64,000 bases of DNA, taken from assembly GCF_017876315.1 (NCBI RefSeq), contig NZ_JAGINU010000001.1, positions 4,340,001 through 4,404,000 on the forward strand, in the 5' to 3' direction. The stretch comes from Pseudonocardia parietis (GTDB lineage: Bacteria > Actinomycetota > Actinomycetes > Mycobacteriales > Pseudonocardiaceae). The notes under the pieces are model-generated. The model did no database searches, was not told the DNA's origin, and saw only the letters and a list, made by a program, of their open reading frames with translations. The position numbers were made by a program, and so were the translations under genes. Positions 43,171-51,398 of the stretch are shown in pieces (within the stretch, counting starts at the first letter, position 1; every line of letters begins with the position of its first letter).

Positions 43171-44652
43171 GGGGATCGCGGTGGTCCCTCGTGCGCGCCG
43201 CGGCTACGTCCGAAACCGGGGCCGTTGTACCCCGTTCATCCGGGCCTGCTTGCTCTAGAATTGCTCGATCCAGCCACCCGGAGAGCAGGACCGCCTCCGC
43301 AGCGTCGCGGACGCGGTCGCGGAGGCGATGGTCCACATGGCTGAGCAGCAGCAACCACGACACCATGAGGCCGGTTCCGACGATTCCGTTGCCGTGGGCT
43401 CGTCGGCCGTGCCGAAGACTTCGCCGGGGATTCCGCCGGAGAATCGGGTCGCGGGGTCGGCGTCGGATGCGAAGTTGCCGATCGACTGGCTCGTGTTCGG
43501 CGTGGGCGGTGTCCTGGCGGTCGTGTTCGTGCTCTGGGGTGTCATCGGCACGGAGTCGTTGGGCAATGCCGCCTCGACCCTGCAGACCGGCCTGATCGAG
43601 GGTGGTGGTTGGGCGTTCATCCTCGCCGCCACCGGCTTCGTGGTCTTCTCCCTGTTCTTGGCCTTCAGCCGCTACGGCAAGATCCGGCTGGGAACCGACG
43701 TCGAGCAGCCCGAGTTCCGCACGGTGTCCTGGATCGCGATGATGTTCAGCGCCGGGATGGGTATCGGGCTGATGTTCTTCGGCGTCAACGAGCCGCTGTC
43801 GTTCTTCACCACCGCGGTGCCGCCGGCCTCGGGTGCTGCGCCGCTGACCCCGGACGCGGAGTGGGTCGCGATGGCGACCTCGTTGTTCCACTGGACGCTG
43901 CACCCGTGGGCGATCTACGCCGTGGTGGGACTGGCCATCGCCTACAGCACTTTCCGGCGCGGACGCCGGCAGCTGATCAGCCAGGCCTTCATCCCGCTGA
44001 TCGGGCAACGGGCTGCCGAGGGGTGGATCGGCAAGGTCATCGACATCCTGGCCATCTTCGCGACCCTGTTCGGTTCGGCGGCGTCGCTGGGCATCGGGGC
44101 GTACCAGATCGGCGGTGGTCTGCAGGCCACCGGGTTCACCGCGGGGCAGCCGGGCGCGATCGTGCTCGTGGGGATCATCGTCGTCCTGACCGCCGCCTTC
44201 GTACTGTCGGCGGTGTCGGGCATCGCCCGCGGCATCCAGTACCTGTCCAACATCAACATGGTGCTGGCGGGTCTGTTGGCGCTGTTCGTGTTCGTGGTCG
44301 GCCCCACGATCATCATCCTGAGCCTGATCCCGAGCAGTATCGGCGCCTACTTCACCGAATTCTTCGAGATGGTCGGGCGCAGCGGCGCCCAAGGCCCGGA
44401 GATGCAGGACTGGCTCAGTTCCTGGACGGTGTTCTACTGGGCCTGGTGGATCTCCTGGACCCCGTTCGTCGGGATGTTCCTGGCCCGGATCAGCCGCGGG
44501 CGCACCATCCGTGAGTTCGTGGGCGGGGTCATCCTGGTGCCCAGCGTGGTCAGCCTGTTGTGGTTCGCCGTCATGGGCGGCACCGCGATCAACCAAGCCA
44601 GCCAAGGTGCTCAGTTCTCCGATGAGGTTCCCCCGGTTTCGCGGAGTCCGGG

Positions 44653-45555
44653 TTATCTGTGATCGTCGCGCTGGCCGCGATCGTAGGCGTCCTCGTACTC
44701 GTCAGGTGAGAGCCCGCCGAGCCCGGCCTGGATCCGGCGGGGGTTGTACCAGCCGTCTATGTAGCGCAGCAGGGCGTGCTCGGCCTCGGCGCGGGTGGCG
44801 AACGTCGTACCCGGCCAGTACACGAGTTCGATCTTGAGCGTGGACCACAGGTTCTCCGCGAGGGCGTTGTCGTAGCTGTCGCCTGTGGACCCGGTCGAGG
44901 GTGCGACACCGGAGTCGACCAGGCGCTGGGTGAACCGCAGCGCCGTGTACTGGGCGCCCTTGTCGCTATGGAAGATCAACTCGCCGGAGCGCGCCGATCG
45001 GGAGCGCAGCGCATGATCCAGGGCGGTGAGCACCAGCGCGGTGGTCGCCCGCTCACCGGTGGCCCAGCCGACGACCCGGTTGGCGAACGCGTCGCGCACC
45101 GAGGCCAGCCACAGCACGCCCTCGCCGGTGACCAGCCGCGTCAGGTCAGCGACCCAGAGCCGGTTCGGCGCGTCGGCCCGGAAGTCGCGCTCGACCCGGT
45201 CCGGGGCGGCGGTGTGGTTCGGATCCTGCCGGGTCGAGCCGTGGCGCCAGCCCCGGCGCAGGTGCGCGCCCTGCAGGCCGTGGGTGCGCATGATCCGCTC
45301 GATGCGCTTGCGCCCGACGCGCACGCCCTGGCGGCGCAGCTCCAGCCACACCCGCGGCGAGCCGTAGGTAGCGGCGTGCTCGTTCACGCTGCGCACCTTG
45401 ACGATCTGCTCGAGCAGCGCCGCGTCGTCGAGCTCGCGCCGGCTCGGGGCGGCCTGGCGGGCCCGCCAGTCGTAGTAGGTCGAGGCCGGGATGCCCCGGA
45501 CCCGCAGTACGAGACCGGCCGGGAAGCCATGGGCGTCGATGAAGCTCATGACCAC
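44653..45555 (-). CDS. IS3-family transposase OrfB
   Basis: A 300-residue integrase-like transposase subunit. An HTH_21-like region (YGSPRVWLELRRQGVRVGRKRIERIM in pieces) precedes the rve core with catalytic Asp in WVADLTRL, Asp in FHSDKGAQY and Glu in NALAENLWSTLKIE. It lies in the -1 frame relative to OrfA; an ATG at 45549 overlaps the OrfA stop (ATGA). Production may therefore involve coupling, a programmed -1 frameshift, or both. Confidence 0.9.
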   Translation of the reverse strand: MVMSFIDAHGFPAGLVLRVRGIPASTYYDWRARQAAPSRRELDDAALLEQIVKVRSVNEHAATYGSPRVWLELRRQGVRVGRKRIERIMRTHGLQGAHLRRGWRHGSTRQDPNHTAAPDRVERDFRADAPNRLWVADLTRLVTGEGVLWLASVRDAFANRVVGWATGERATTALVLTALDHALRSRSARSGELIFHSDKGAQYTALRFTQRLVDSGVAPSTGSTGDSYDNALAENLWSTLKIELVYWPGTTFATRAEAEHALLRYIDGWYNPRRIQAGLGGLSPDEYEDAYDRGQRDDHR

Positions 45556-45857
45556 CTCCGGGTCGGGCCGATCTCGCTGGCGAAATACGCACTCGCCGCG
45601 CGCAGGACCTCGTTGACCCGCCGCAGCTCAGCGTTCTCGGCCGCCAACCTGCGGTTCTCCTCAACCATGTCAGTGCTTGAGCGGTCATGCCGTTCGCCGG
45701 CGTCGGCCTCGGCCTGACGGACCCAGTTCCGCAAGGCCTCGGGGTGCACGTTGAGCTGCTCGGCCAGCCGCTTGAACGACGGCCGCGGCTCGGACTGTCG
45801 ATACAGCCGAACCGCCCGTTCCCGCAGCTCATCGGGGTACTTCCTCGGTGCTGCCAA
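45546..45857 (-). CDS. IS3-family transposase OrfA
   Basis: A 103-residue HTH protein of the transposase_8 type: PRKYPDELRERAVRLYRQSE, FKRLAEQLNVHPEALRNWVRQAEAD (in pieces), then a leucine-zipper-like helix (VEENRRLAAENAELRRVNEVL). No ATG is available at the natural N-terminus; a TTG behind GGAAGGAAGG at 45857 is the best start. It recognises the element ends and multimerises. Confidence 0.85.
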   Translation of the reverse strand: MAAPRKYPDELRERAVRLYRQSEPRPSFKRLAEQLNVHPEALRNWVRQAEADAGERHDRSSTDMVEENRRLAAENAELRRVNEVLRAASAYFASEIGPTRRWS

Positions 45858-46594
45858 CAGAGCCTTCCTTCCCAGTCCCTCACGATGGGACCAGTCTTCG
45901 AAGACTCCGGCGAAGCGGGGGAAGCTCACGATGACTCGGATGTGCAGCTGTTCCAGATGCTGGACGCCTACCCCTGGGCCACGGCCACCGGGCTGCTGGC
46001 CATGGTCCTCGTGGCGATCTTCTTCGTGTCCGGTGCGGACGCGGCCTCGATCGTCATGGGCACGCTGTCCGAGCGCGGCAGCATCGATCCCAGCCGGTGG
46101 GTGGTGATCTTCTGGGGCTGTGTGATGGGCGCGGTGGCGGCCATCATGCTGCTCGCCGGCGGCGAGGATGCGCTGTCGGGGTTGCAGAACATCACGATCC
46201 TGGTGTCGGCGCCCTTCGTGATCGTCATGATCATGTTGTGCTTCGCCCTGGGCAAGGATCTGCGCCGCGACCCCATGATGCTGCGCGACATCAAGGGCCG
46301 GCGGGTCATCGAGCATGCCGTCGACTACGCCACCGAGCGCCACGGCGACGACTTCTACATCCAGGTCCAACCGTTCACCCGGGCCGAGCAGGACGCCCTG
46401 GAGCGGGCCATGGCCGGTCGCCGCTCCGGCGACACCGGCGTCGGCGGTGGCCCCGGCACCGGTCCCGGGTACAGGATGACCGTGCCGGGCGACCCCGACC
46501 AGGAATCCACACCCTCCCCGGATGCGGCGCCGGGCGCCACGAGAGGCTCCGAGTCCGCCGACCGGTCCAGCAACGACCGCGGCTGAGATTCGCT

Positions 46595-46611
46595 CCCGGC
46601 CCGAGGCCGGG
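46595..46611 (+). terminator. Short GC hairpin after BCCT gene
   Basis: CCCGGCC-CGA-GGCCGGG, a 7-bp stem with a 3-base loop, starts 9 bases after the BCCT stop. There is no T-run, as is usual for actinobacterial hairpin terminators. Confidence 0.5.
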
Positions 46612-46640
46612 GGCCTGCTAAGTGATCAGGTGTCCTGGCC

Positions 46641-47012
46641 TCACAGTTCGCCGTGGCGTCGGGCCCAGAGCAGGCACCCTGCTGGGACAAGTCCCAGTTG
46701 CACGATGAGCACGGTGACGGTCTCGAGGGCCCTGGGAGGAGAGCGATCACGGCCGCGTAGAGCACCGCCAGCAGCATCACCACGACCACGACCCACCAGC
46801 GCAGTCGGGTGCCGGTGTGCCGGATCGGCGGGTGAACGTTTCCCTCGGTGCCGCTCAACAGGTGTGCGAGATCTGGGTCGTCGCGGTAGGTCGAGCGCGC
46901 GAGTTCGGCGAGCACATCGCGTTCGTGCTCGCAGCACATCGCGTTCGTGCTCGCCGAGTGGGCGCGGTGGGTGGTCGTCGAGCACGGCCTCGACCCCCTC
47001 GCAACGGGGCAT
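46641..47012 (-). pseudogene. DUF3040 membrane protein gene, frameshifted
   Basis: The minus strand encodes PLGEHERDVL in one frame, AELARSTYRDDPDLAHLLSG plus a first membrane helix (VVVVVMLLAVLYAAVIALL) in a second, and a second helix (TVTVLIVQLGLVPAGCLLWARR) back in the first. Together they form a standard DUF3040 protein. The first break is explained by a 22-base tandem duplication (46911-46954), since deleting one copy joins DVL to AEL exactly. A compensating indel lies near 46735-46745. The product is almost certainly non-functional. Confidence 0.75.
46911..46954. repeat. 22-bp perfect tandem duplication
   Basis: The 22-base unit beginning AGCACATCGCG occurs at 46911-46932 and again at 46933-46954 without mismatch. 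Its length is not a multiple of three and it breaks the DUF3040 reading frame. The identity of the copies suggests replication slippage in the recent past. Confidence 0.9.
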
Positions 47013-47691
47013 CGCTCCAGCGACGGTAGCGGGATCACGGTACGACCGATCCGTCGCTCGGCCACCCTCTCCCCAACGCGGTCGTGCCCCGATCGTTATG
47101 CACGGCGTCGTGGGGTGAGTGCGGCTGACGCAGGCGGACCATATCGAAACGGTCAGCGGCTTCAGTGTGATTCAGCAGTCGAGGTTTCAGTTCTTGTAGG
47201 ATCGGGTACGCGCCCGTTCAAGATCGACGGCAGGCCCGGGCGTGTCCGTTGATCGAGGCCCGGCCGGTTGGAAAGCAGCCGGCCGGGCTGCCTCGTCAAG
47301 CACGTGGGAGTGCTGCTTCACCTGCGCCTCCGGTTGCGCCGGCCGGGCCGGTCCGGGACCGTGCTTCGGTCCCCTGATCCGAGTGAGGCTCCCCGATGAT
47401 CAGAGCAAGGCAGTGCCGCCATGCGCGCTCGCGACAGCTGAACGGACACGGATCCGGCCCGGAATGGTGGGCACCCCCGCTACGTGACTCCGAATCCGTG
47501 CCGATCTTTCGGGCGGTCGTCTCCGTCATCACGTCGCTCCGGGGCCGACCGCGACCGGAGAGACGACCTGGAGTCCCCTGGGTGCGATCAGTGCAGGTGC
47601 ACACCCGCGTTCGCCGGCAAGGACTGCTTCCGTAGTCGGCTGAAGCGGTGCACGTGAGTCGCCCGCCCACTCCCGCCCCGCTCATGCGCCG
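47013..47691. other. 679-base stretch without a recognised gene
   Basis: No open frame here shows a known family, a good ribosome-binding site or convincing codon structure. The stretch includes a somewhat AT-richer patch around 47140-47200 and a strong hairpin at 47258-47288. It lies within the decay zone between the BCCT and SABATH remnants and may be eroded coding sequence. Confidence 0.5.
47258..47288. terminator. Hairpin with 10-bp GC stem
   Basis: GCCCGGCCGG (47258-47267) pairs perfectly with CCGGCCGGGC (47279-47288) across an 11-base loop. It may be a terminator left from a lost gene. No T-run follows on either strand. Confidence 0.4.
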
Positions 47692-47874
47692 TCAGCGAGG
47701 CGGGAACGGTGGCTGTGGGGTGGGCCGTGTGGGATCTGGTCCCGGATCCGGTGGCTCCGGATCGGGAATCGGTGGCGGTGGCGGTTCCGGAACCGGTTTG
47801 GGCGGTACCGGCGGTGGGACGGGCGGTGCGGGTGGCTCCGTGGCCCTGCCGGGGCGTGTGCTGATCGATGTCAT
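47692..47874 (-). CDS. Short proline-rich hypothetical protein
   Basis: A 60-residue protein: MTSISTRPGRATEPP followed by about 40 residues of PxP/PPxP repeats ending PTPQPPFPPR. The ATG has an excellent GAGGTGATC ribosome-binding site five bases upstream, which is the main reason to prefer it over a glycine-rich frame on the other strand. No membrane segment or signal peptide is present. The function is unknown; it could be a linker-like or adhesive peptide. Confidence 0.45.
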   Translation of the reverse strand: MTSISTRPGRATEPPAPPVPPPVPPKPVPEPPPPPIPDPEPPDPGPDPTRPTPQPPFPPR

Positions 47875-48099
47875 CGGTTGATCACCTCATCTACCACGGT
47901 CGTATGACGTGCCATACCCCGCTGTGGAAGGCATACCCGCCGGCTCCGTGGTCGATTCGTTCGGAACGGCCTGGTCCGGCAACCGCAAGGCGAGGGCATC
48001 AGCGAGCCGGAGTGCTGCGCGTGCGCTCGCCCGCATCCGATAATCGGGCCCGGAGCACGGTCCCAACCTGGGCCGCTGCGGCGCGGGAGGCGATCGGAC

Positions 48100-48390
48100 A
48101 TGACGGGTGAGAGGCCCGCGAACCCCGCGGGCGAGGTCGTCCTGTATTGGCGGCCGGGCTGCCTGTTCTGCGTCGCGCTCCGCGCGCGGCTGTCCTTCTC
48201 CCGCTTGCGCTACCGGCGGGTGAACATCGCCGGTGACCCGGACGCGGCCGCGTTCGTCCGGTCGGTGGCCGACGGCAACGAGACCGTGCCGACCGTCGAC
48301 GTCGCGGGCCGGGTCCTGGTCAACCCGTCCGCGCCGGATCTGCTCGCCGTCGTCCGCGAGCGCGCCCCGCACGCGCTGGCTCGGGGCTGA
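48100..48390 (+). CDS. Glutaredoxin-like (mycoredoxin-type) protein
   Basis: A 96-residue thioredoxin-fold protein with the redox motif C21-L-F-C24 in VVLYWRPGCLFCVALR, the cis-Pro loop ETVPTVDVAGRVLVNPS and a C-terminal helix. In actinobacteria this group (mycoredoxin-1 type) reduces mycothiol mixed disulfides, so a role in thiol homeostasis is likely. An unusual LFC rather than GYC dipeptide lies between the cysteines. Cytosolic. Confidence 0.83.
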   Translation: MTGERPANPAGEVVLYWRPGCLFCVALRARLSFSRLRYRRVNIAGDPDAAAFVRSVADGNETVPTVDVAGRVLVNPSAPDLLAVVRERAPHALARG

Positions 48391-48518
48391 CGGCGCCGAC
48401 CCGGGTGCGGCGTTCCGGTCCCGGCAGCGCCGACCCTCGCACGTGTGAGCAGGGACCGCCTCCGCGGCGACGCTTCGCGCCGCGTCCCCGAAGTGTTCCC
48501 GCCCTCGGGCACAGTGCG

Positions 48519-48773
48519 GTGGCCGAGATCGGCGAGGACCCACCCGCCGACGAGGCCACGCTGGCCACCGCGATGACCGCCAAGCGAGAGGCGGTCCTGG
48601 CAGCCCGATCCGTCGTCGACACCGCCCTCGAGGTCGCCGGGGGCAGCGCGTTCTTCCGTCCTTCGGCGCTGGAACGAGCCTACCGAGACGTGCGGTGCGG
48701 ACCGTTCCACCCGCTCACCCCGGAGGGGACGCCGGTCGTGCTCGGCGACCGCGCCCTCGCCGCCCAACGCTGA
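48519..48773 (+). pseudogene. Acyl-CoA dehydrogenase, C-terminal fragment
   Basis: An 84-codon frame whose second half reads ARSVVDTALEVAGGSAFFRPSALERAYRDVRCGPFHPL. This is the final helical bundle of acyl-CoA dehydrogenases (the AGGxAFxRxxxLERxxRD pattern). The N-terminal and middle domains with the FAD site are absent, and upstream sequence shows no matching frame. It is a truncated relic. Confidence 0.65.
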
Positions 48774-48851
48774 CCACCCGTCCGAAACGAAGCGCGACGA
48801 CGTTCGAACACCGGCTCCTGATCACCAGGACGAACCGTTGAGGAGCACATC

Positions 48852-48974
48852 GTGGCCGAGTACGCGACCACCATCGCCGCCGCCGTCGGCAAGATTGTCG
48901 AGCGATGGAGCCGGGTCGACGACCGCACCTTGCTCACGCAGATCGGCGCGATGCCCGCCAACACCATGGCCTGA
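48852..48974 (+). CDS. Possible 40-residue ORF
   Basis: A short frame (VAEYATTIAAAVGKIVERWSR...) with a GTG start behind GAGGAG. It has amphipathic-helix character but no recognised family. It may be a relic of a larger gene in this decayed region or a genuine small protein; the evidence is weak. Confidence 0.25.
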   Translation: MAEYATTIAAAVGKIVERWSRVDDRTLLTQIGAMPANTMA

Positions 48975-49087
48975 GCCCGGATACCGTGCACGAGACGGGC
49001 CGGGTCGCGCCGGAGGTGGAGGCTCTCGGTGGTTACGAGCCGGGGTTCAGGGGGTATACGGAACCCAGCAACGCGAGGACACCACAG

Positions 49088-49396
49088 ATGAGTCGGCCAC
49101 CCGACAAGCACGACAAGCACGAGCCACCCAGCGGTCCGGAGCTTACGAGCCCGTCACTGGCCGACATCACCTACCGGTTGATGACCGGGTTCGCCGGCTC
49201 GGTCGACCGTTCCACCATCACCCGCATCGTGCGGACCTGCCACCGTGACCTTCGCAGGGCACCCGCCAGGGCCGGGTCCGACGGCGCGGCCCTGCCCGAA
49301 CTCATCGAGCGCCGAGCCCGCGAGAACCTGGCCGCCCTGATCAAAACCGGATCCGCCGGCCTGAAGACCGCACCCGGCCAGTTCTCATCCCCGTAG
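49088..49396 (+). CDS. Small protein, possible three-helix bundle dimerisation domain
   Basis: A 102-residue protein. After a polar, Pro-rich N-terminus it reads LADITYRLMTGFAGSVDRSTITRIVRTCHRDLR and then LPELIERRARENLAALI (in pieces). This helical pattern resembles the DUF3562/three-helix-bundle dimerisation proteins of actinobacteria. The function is unknown. The ATG was chosen because it opens the charged N-terminus; there is no strong ribosome-binding site. Confidence 0.55.
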   Translation: MSRPPDKHDKHEPPSGPELTSPSLADITYRLMTGFAGSVDRSTITRIVRTCHRDLRRAPARAGSDGAALPELIERRARENLAALIKTGSAGLKTAPGQFSSP

Positions 49397-49594
49397 TCCC
49401 CAACTCCCTCTCCCCCCGTCAACCGTCAGCAGCCGTCCGTTGTCCTCAGGTCCGGCAGCGCCGAAGAAGGCGTCCGGCCGACCGTCGCCGAGACGGCCAC
49501 CCGGATGAAGTCGTGCAGTGCGAGTGTTCCTCGCCGCCTACGGCACCGCGCAGCAGAGCGCACGACAGCGGGGTGCGAGGCGACGCGCCGCGTG

Positions 49595-49771
49595 TCAGGT
49601 GTCCGACACCCGGTCAACCGCTCGCTCCCAGAACGGCACGGTGAAGAAGAACAAGGCCAGCAGCAGGCCCTTGACCAGTCCCGGCCAGCGCTGCTCGAGC
49701 AAGGCCAGCACCGCCAGGGTCAGGAAGAGCACGCCGGGCACGAGGGCTAGCCACTTCAGCTTGTCCCACAT
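49595..49771 (-). CDS. 58-residue two-helix membrane protein
   Basis: A short gene with sequence MWDKLKWLALVPGVLFLTLA, then VLALLEQRWPGLVKG and LLLALFFFTVPFWERAVDRV. Two hydrophobic helices are separated by a charged turn. The start has a near-perfect GGAGGTG site seven bases upstream. Codon use and amphipathic layout look genuine. No family is known to me; similar small membrane proteins are often overlooked because of their length. Confidence 0.65.
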   Translation of the reverse strand: MWDKLKWLALVPGVLFLTLAVLALLEQRWPGLVKGLLLALFFFTVPFWERAVDRVSDT

Positions 49772-49938
49772 CGCCGATCACCTCCACGTCGGTGGAGGTC
49801 GAGCGTGGCCTGTCACGACGGCGGGATCGATGGGGCCCACCCCACGTCCGCGGGGAGCCAACCCCCGCGTGCTGGTAGATCGACGCAGTAGGTTTCGTGG
49901 ACCTCTTACCGGACGACCGGAGCCGCTACCGTCACGAT

Positions 49939-50395
49939 ATGACTCACGTCACACCCGGGTCGGAAAGCGTGATCGTGGGTCACGGCTTCTACACCGACAT
50001 TTCCAACCGCAACGGGCGGCGGCCCGCGGCGCGTACCGACACCTGGTGGACGCGGCGAGCGCAGTGCCGCTGCCGTCGCCGCCGACGCCTGTGCTGATCG
50101 GCGATGTCGGCTGTGCGGGCGGCGCGAACGAGATGGCACCACTCGCAGCGGCGATCGACGCGGTACGCGCTCGGGACGCAGCGGTTCCGGTCGAGGTGGC
50201 CCATACCGACCTGCCGGAGAACGACTTCGGCCCGATGTTCGCGCTGCTCGGTGGCCCGGACGGGTACCCGAGCGCTCGACCGTGATCGAGACGTTCTACC
50301 AGGGACTCCACGGCAGGATCGCCGCCGACCCGAGGGCAGCCGCCTGCTGCTGGCACGTGATGACGCTACGGCTGCGGCGCCGCGCCGGGGCCTGA
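49939..50395 (+). pseudogene. SABATH-like methyltransferase remnant
   Basis: Three reading frames together recall a SAM-dependent carboxyl methyltransferase. MTHVTPGSESVIVGHGFYTD is in the first. The second has AYRHLVDAASAVPL, LIGDVGCAGGANEMAPLAAA (the SAM motif) and HTDLPENDFGPMFALLGG. The third has VIETFYQGLHGRIAADPRAA ending at 50395. At least two frameshifts are needed, and roughly half of the normal protein is missing between the second and third blocks. The gene is not functional. Confidence 0.6.
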
Positions 50396-50523
50396 CCGCG
50401 ACAGGCTCTCCCAGCCCGGGACGGCAGGTGCGCGGCGAGGGCGACGACCGCGAGAGCCTGGCCGCCCGATCGACGTCACGCCCGTCCGGACCCTCCGTGT
50501 AGCGCCACCGCAGCGGAGCGAGT

Positions 50524-51135
50524 TCAGCACTGGAGGGCGTCGTCGATCTCGCGCAGGCCCTGGGCTGCACGCCAGAGGTGGTCCTCGGGAGGGGCCCCGA
50601 GCCCCTTGCGCTCGGCGCGCCAGTCCCGGTCGTGGTAGCGATCGAGCACCTCGCGCAGATGGGCTCGGGCCAGGGCACGCTCGTCGTGGAGCTGGGCGTG
50701 CCATTCCGGCAGGGACGGCTCCACAGTGGATGGACTGCGTCGTTCGCGCAGCGCATCGAGGACGGCGGTGTCGGGCCCGTCGTGGTCGGACCAGAACCGC
50801 GCCACACGACGATCCCGCGCGTTCCACGCCGGCCACACGTGCGGACGGTAGGACCACAGCACCGGACGCTTGCCGAGGCCCAGCTGCTCCGACACCCATT
50901 CACCGGCGGGGTGCAGGGCGATCCAGGGCAGCTCGTCGGCGGGGATCTCGAGGAGCAGCACCACGTGCACCTCGTCCACCTGCACGTCCTCCACCGCGTC
51001 GCCTGGCCGCAGGAGGCTGCCGGTGACCCACAGCGACTCCAGTGGCCATCCGATGGGAGCGCCCCGGAACCGGAGGTTCTCGCTCGCGATCTCGGCCATG
51101 GCGGCGAGGTGCCGCACGGCGGAGGTTCGCTTCAT
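50524..51135 (-). CDS. Conserved actinobacterial hypothetical protein
   Basis: A 203-residue protein with MKRTSAVRHLAAMAEIASENL, WPLESLWVTGSLL, LPWIALHPAGEWVSEQLGLGKRP and VLWSYRPHVWPAWN, then DHLWRAAQGLREIDDAL. I associate this pattern with a conserved actinobacterial family (DUF7711-like), but the name is from memory and uncertain. The function is unknown. It lies immediately left of the IS21-type element, which inserted 130 bases upstream of its start. Confidence 0.7.
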   Translation of the reverse strand: MKRTSAVRHLAAMAEIASENLRFRGAPIGWPLESLWVTGSLLRPGDAVEDVQVDEVHVVLLLEIPADELPWIALHPAGEWVSEQLGLGKRPVLWSYRPHVWPAWNARDRRVARFWSDHDGPDTAVLDALRERRSPSTVEPSLPEWHAQLHDERALARAHLREVLDRYHDRDWRAERKGLGAPPEDHLWRAAQGLREIDDALQC

Positions 51136-51398
51136 CGGACTCCCTCCCGCAAACGTCGCCGTGGTCGCTCTGCAGCCGAGGCTCAGCTGCCGTCACCGGG
51201 ACGGACGCTACCTCGATCGAGCTCACCGACGACGCCTGCTTGTGAGCCCCGTTGCCGCCGCTCATCTGAAAGTGACCACTGCTGATCAGTGGAAGTGACC
51301 ACCCTTGCGACCCGCCGACTGAGATCCACCACCAGTAGGCGGGCCCCCTCGACGCTCCGGTTGAACCGGCCGGAAGTCGTCGAGGGAGCCCACTCGGG

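Larger units (their letters stand above)
44623..45928 (-). mobile_element. IS3-family insertion sequence, 1306 bp, complete
   Basis: The element has imperfect terminal inverted repeats of about 26 bases, starting TGAGGTTCCCCCGG on the left and (reverse strand) TGAGCTTCCCCCGC on the right. It is flanked by a direct CGA duplication (44620-44622 and 45929-45931), the 3-base target duplication expected for IS3. It encodes OrfA and OrfB on the minus strand in the -1 relationship typical of the family. All parts needed for transposition appear intact. Confidence 0.92.
43328..46586 (+). pseudogene. BCCT-type osmolyte transporter, split by IS3 insertion
   Basis: This is a betaine/choline/carnitine transporter gene interrupted after codon 431 by the IS3 element at 44623-45928. 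The 5' part (43328-44622) encodes most helices, including the family region WAIYAVVGLAIAYSTFRRG and SWTVFYWAWWISWTPFVGMF. The 3' part (45932-46586) continues with VQLFQMLDAYPW, FFVSGADAASIVMG and a hydrophilic 100-residue tail. Removing the element plus one CGA restores an unbroken 649-codon frame (GAQFSD joined to DSDVQLF). As it stands the product would end eight residues after FSDE inside the IS. The insertion is probably recent. Confidence 0.9.

Noticed and set aside
47648..47881. Glycine-rich 77-codon plus-strand frame resembling PE-PGRS-like repeats
   Set aside because: There is no ribosome-binding site for its GTG start, whereas the opposite Pro-rich frame has a near-perfect one.
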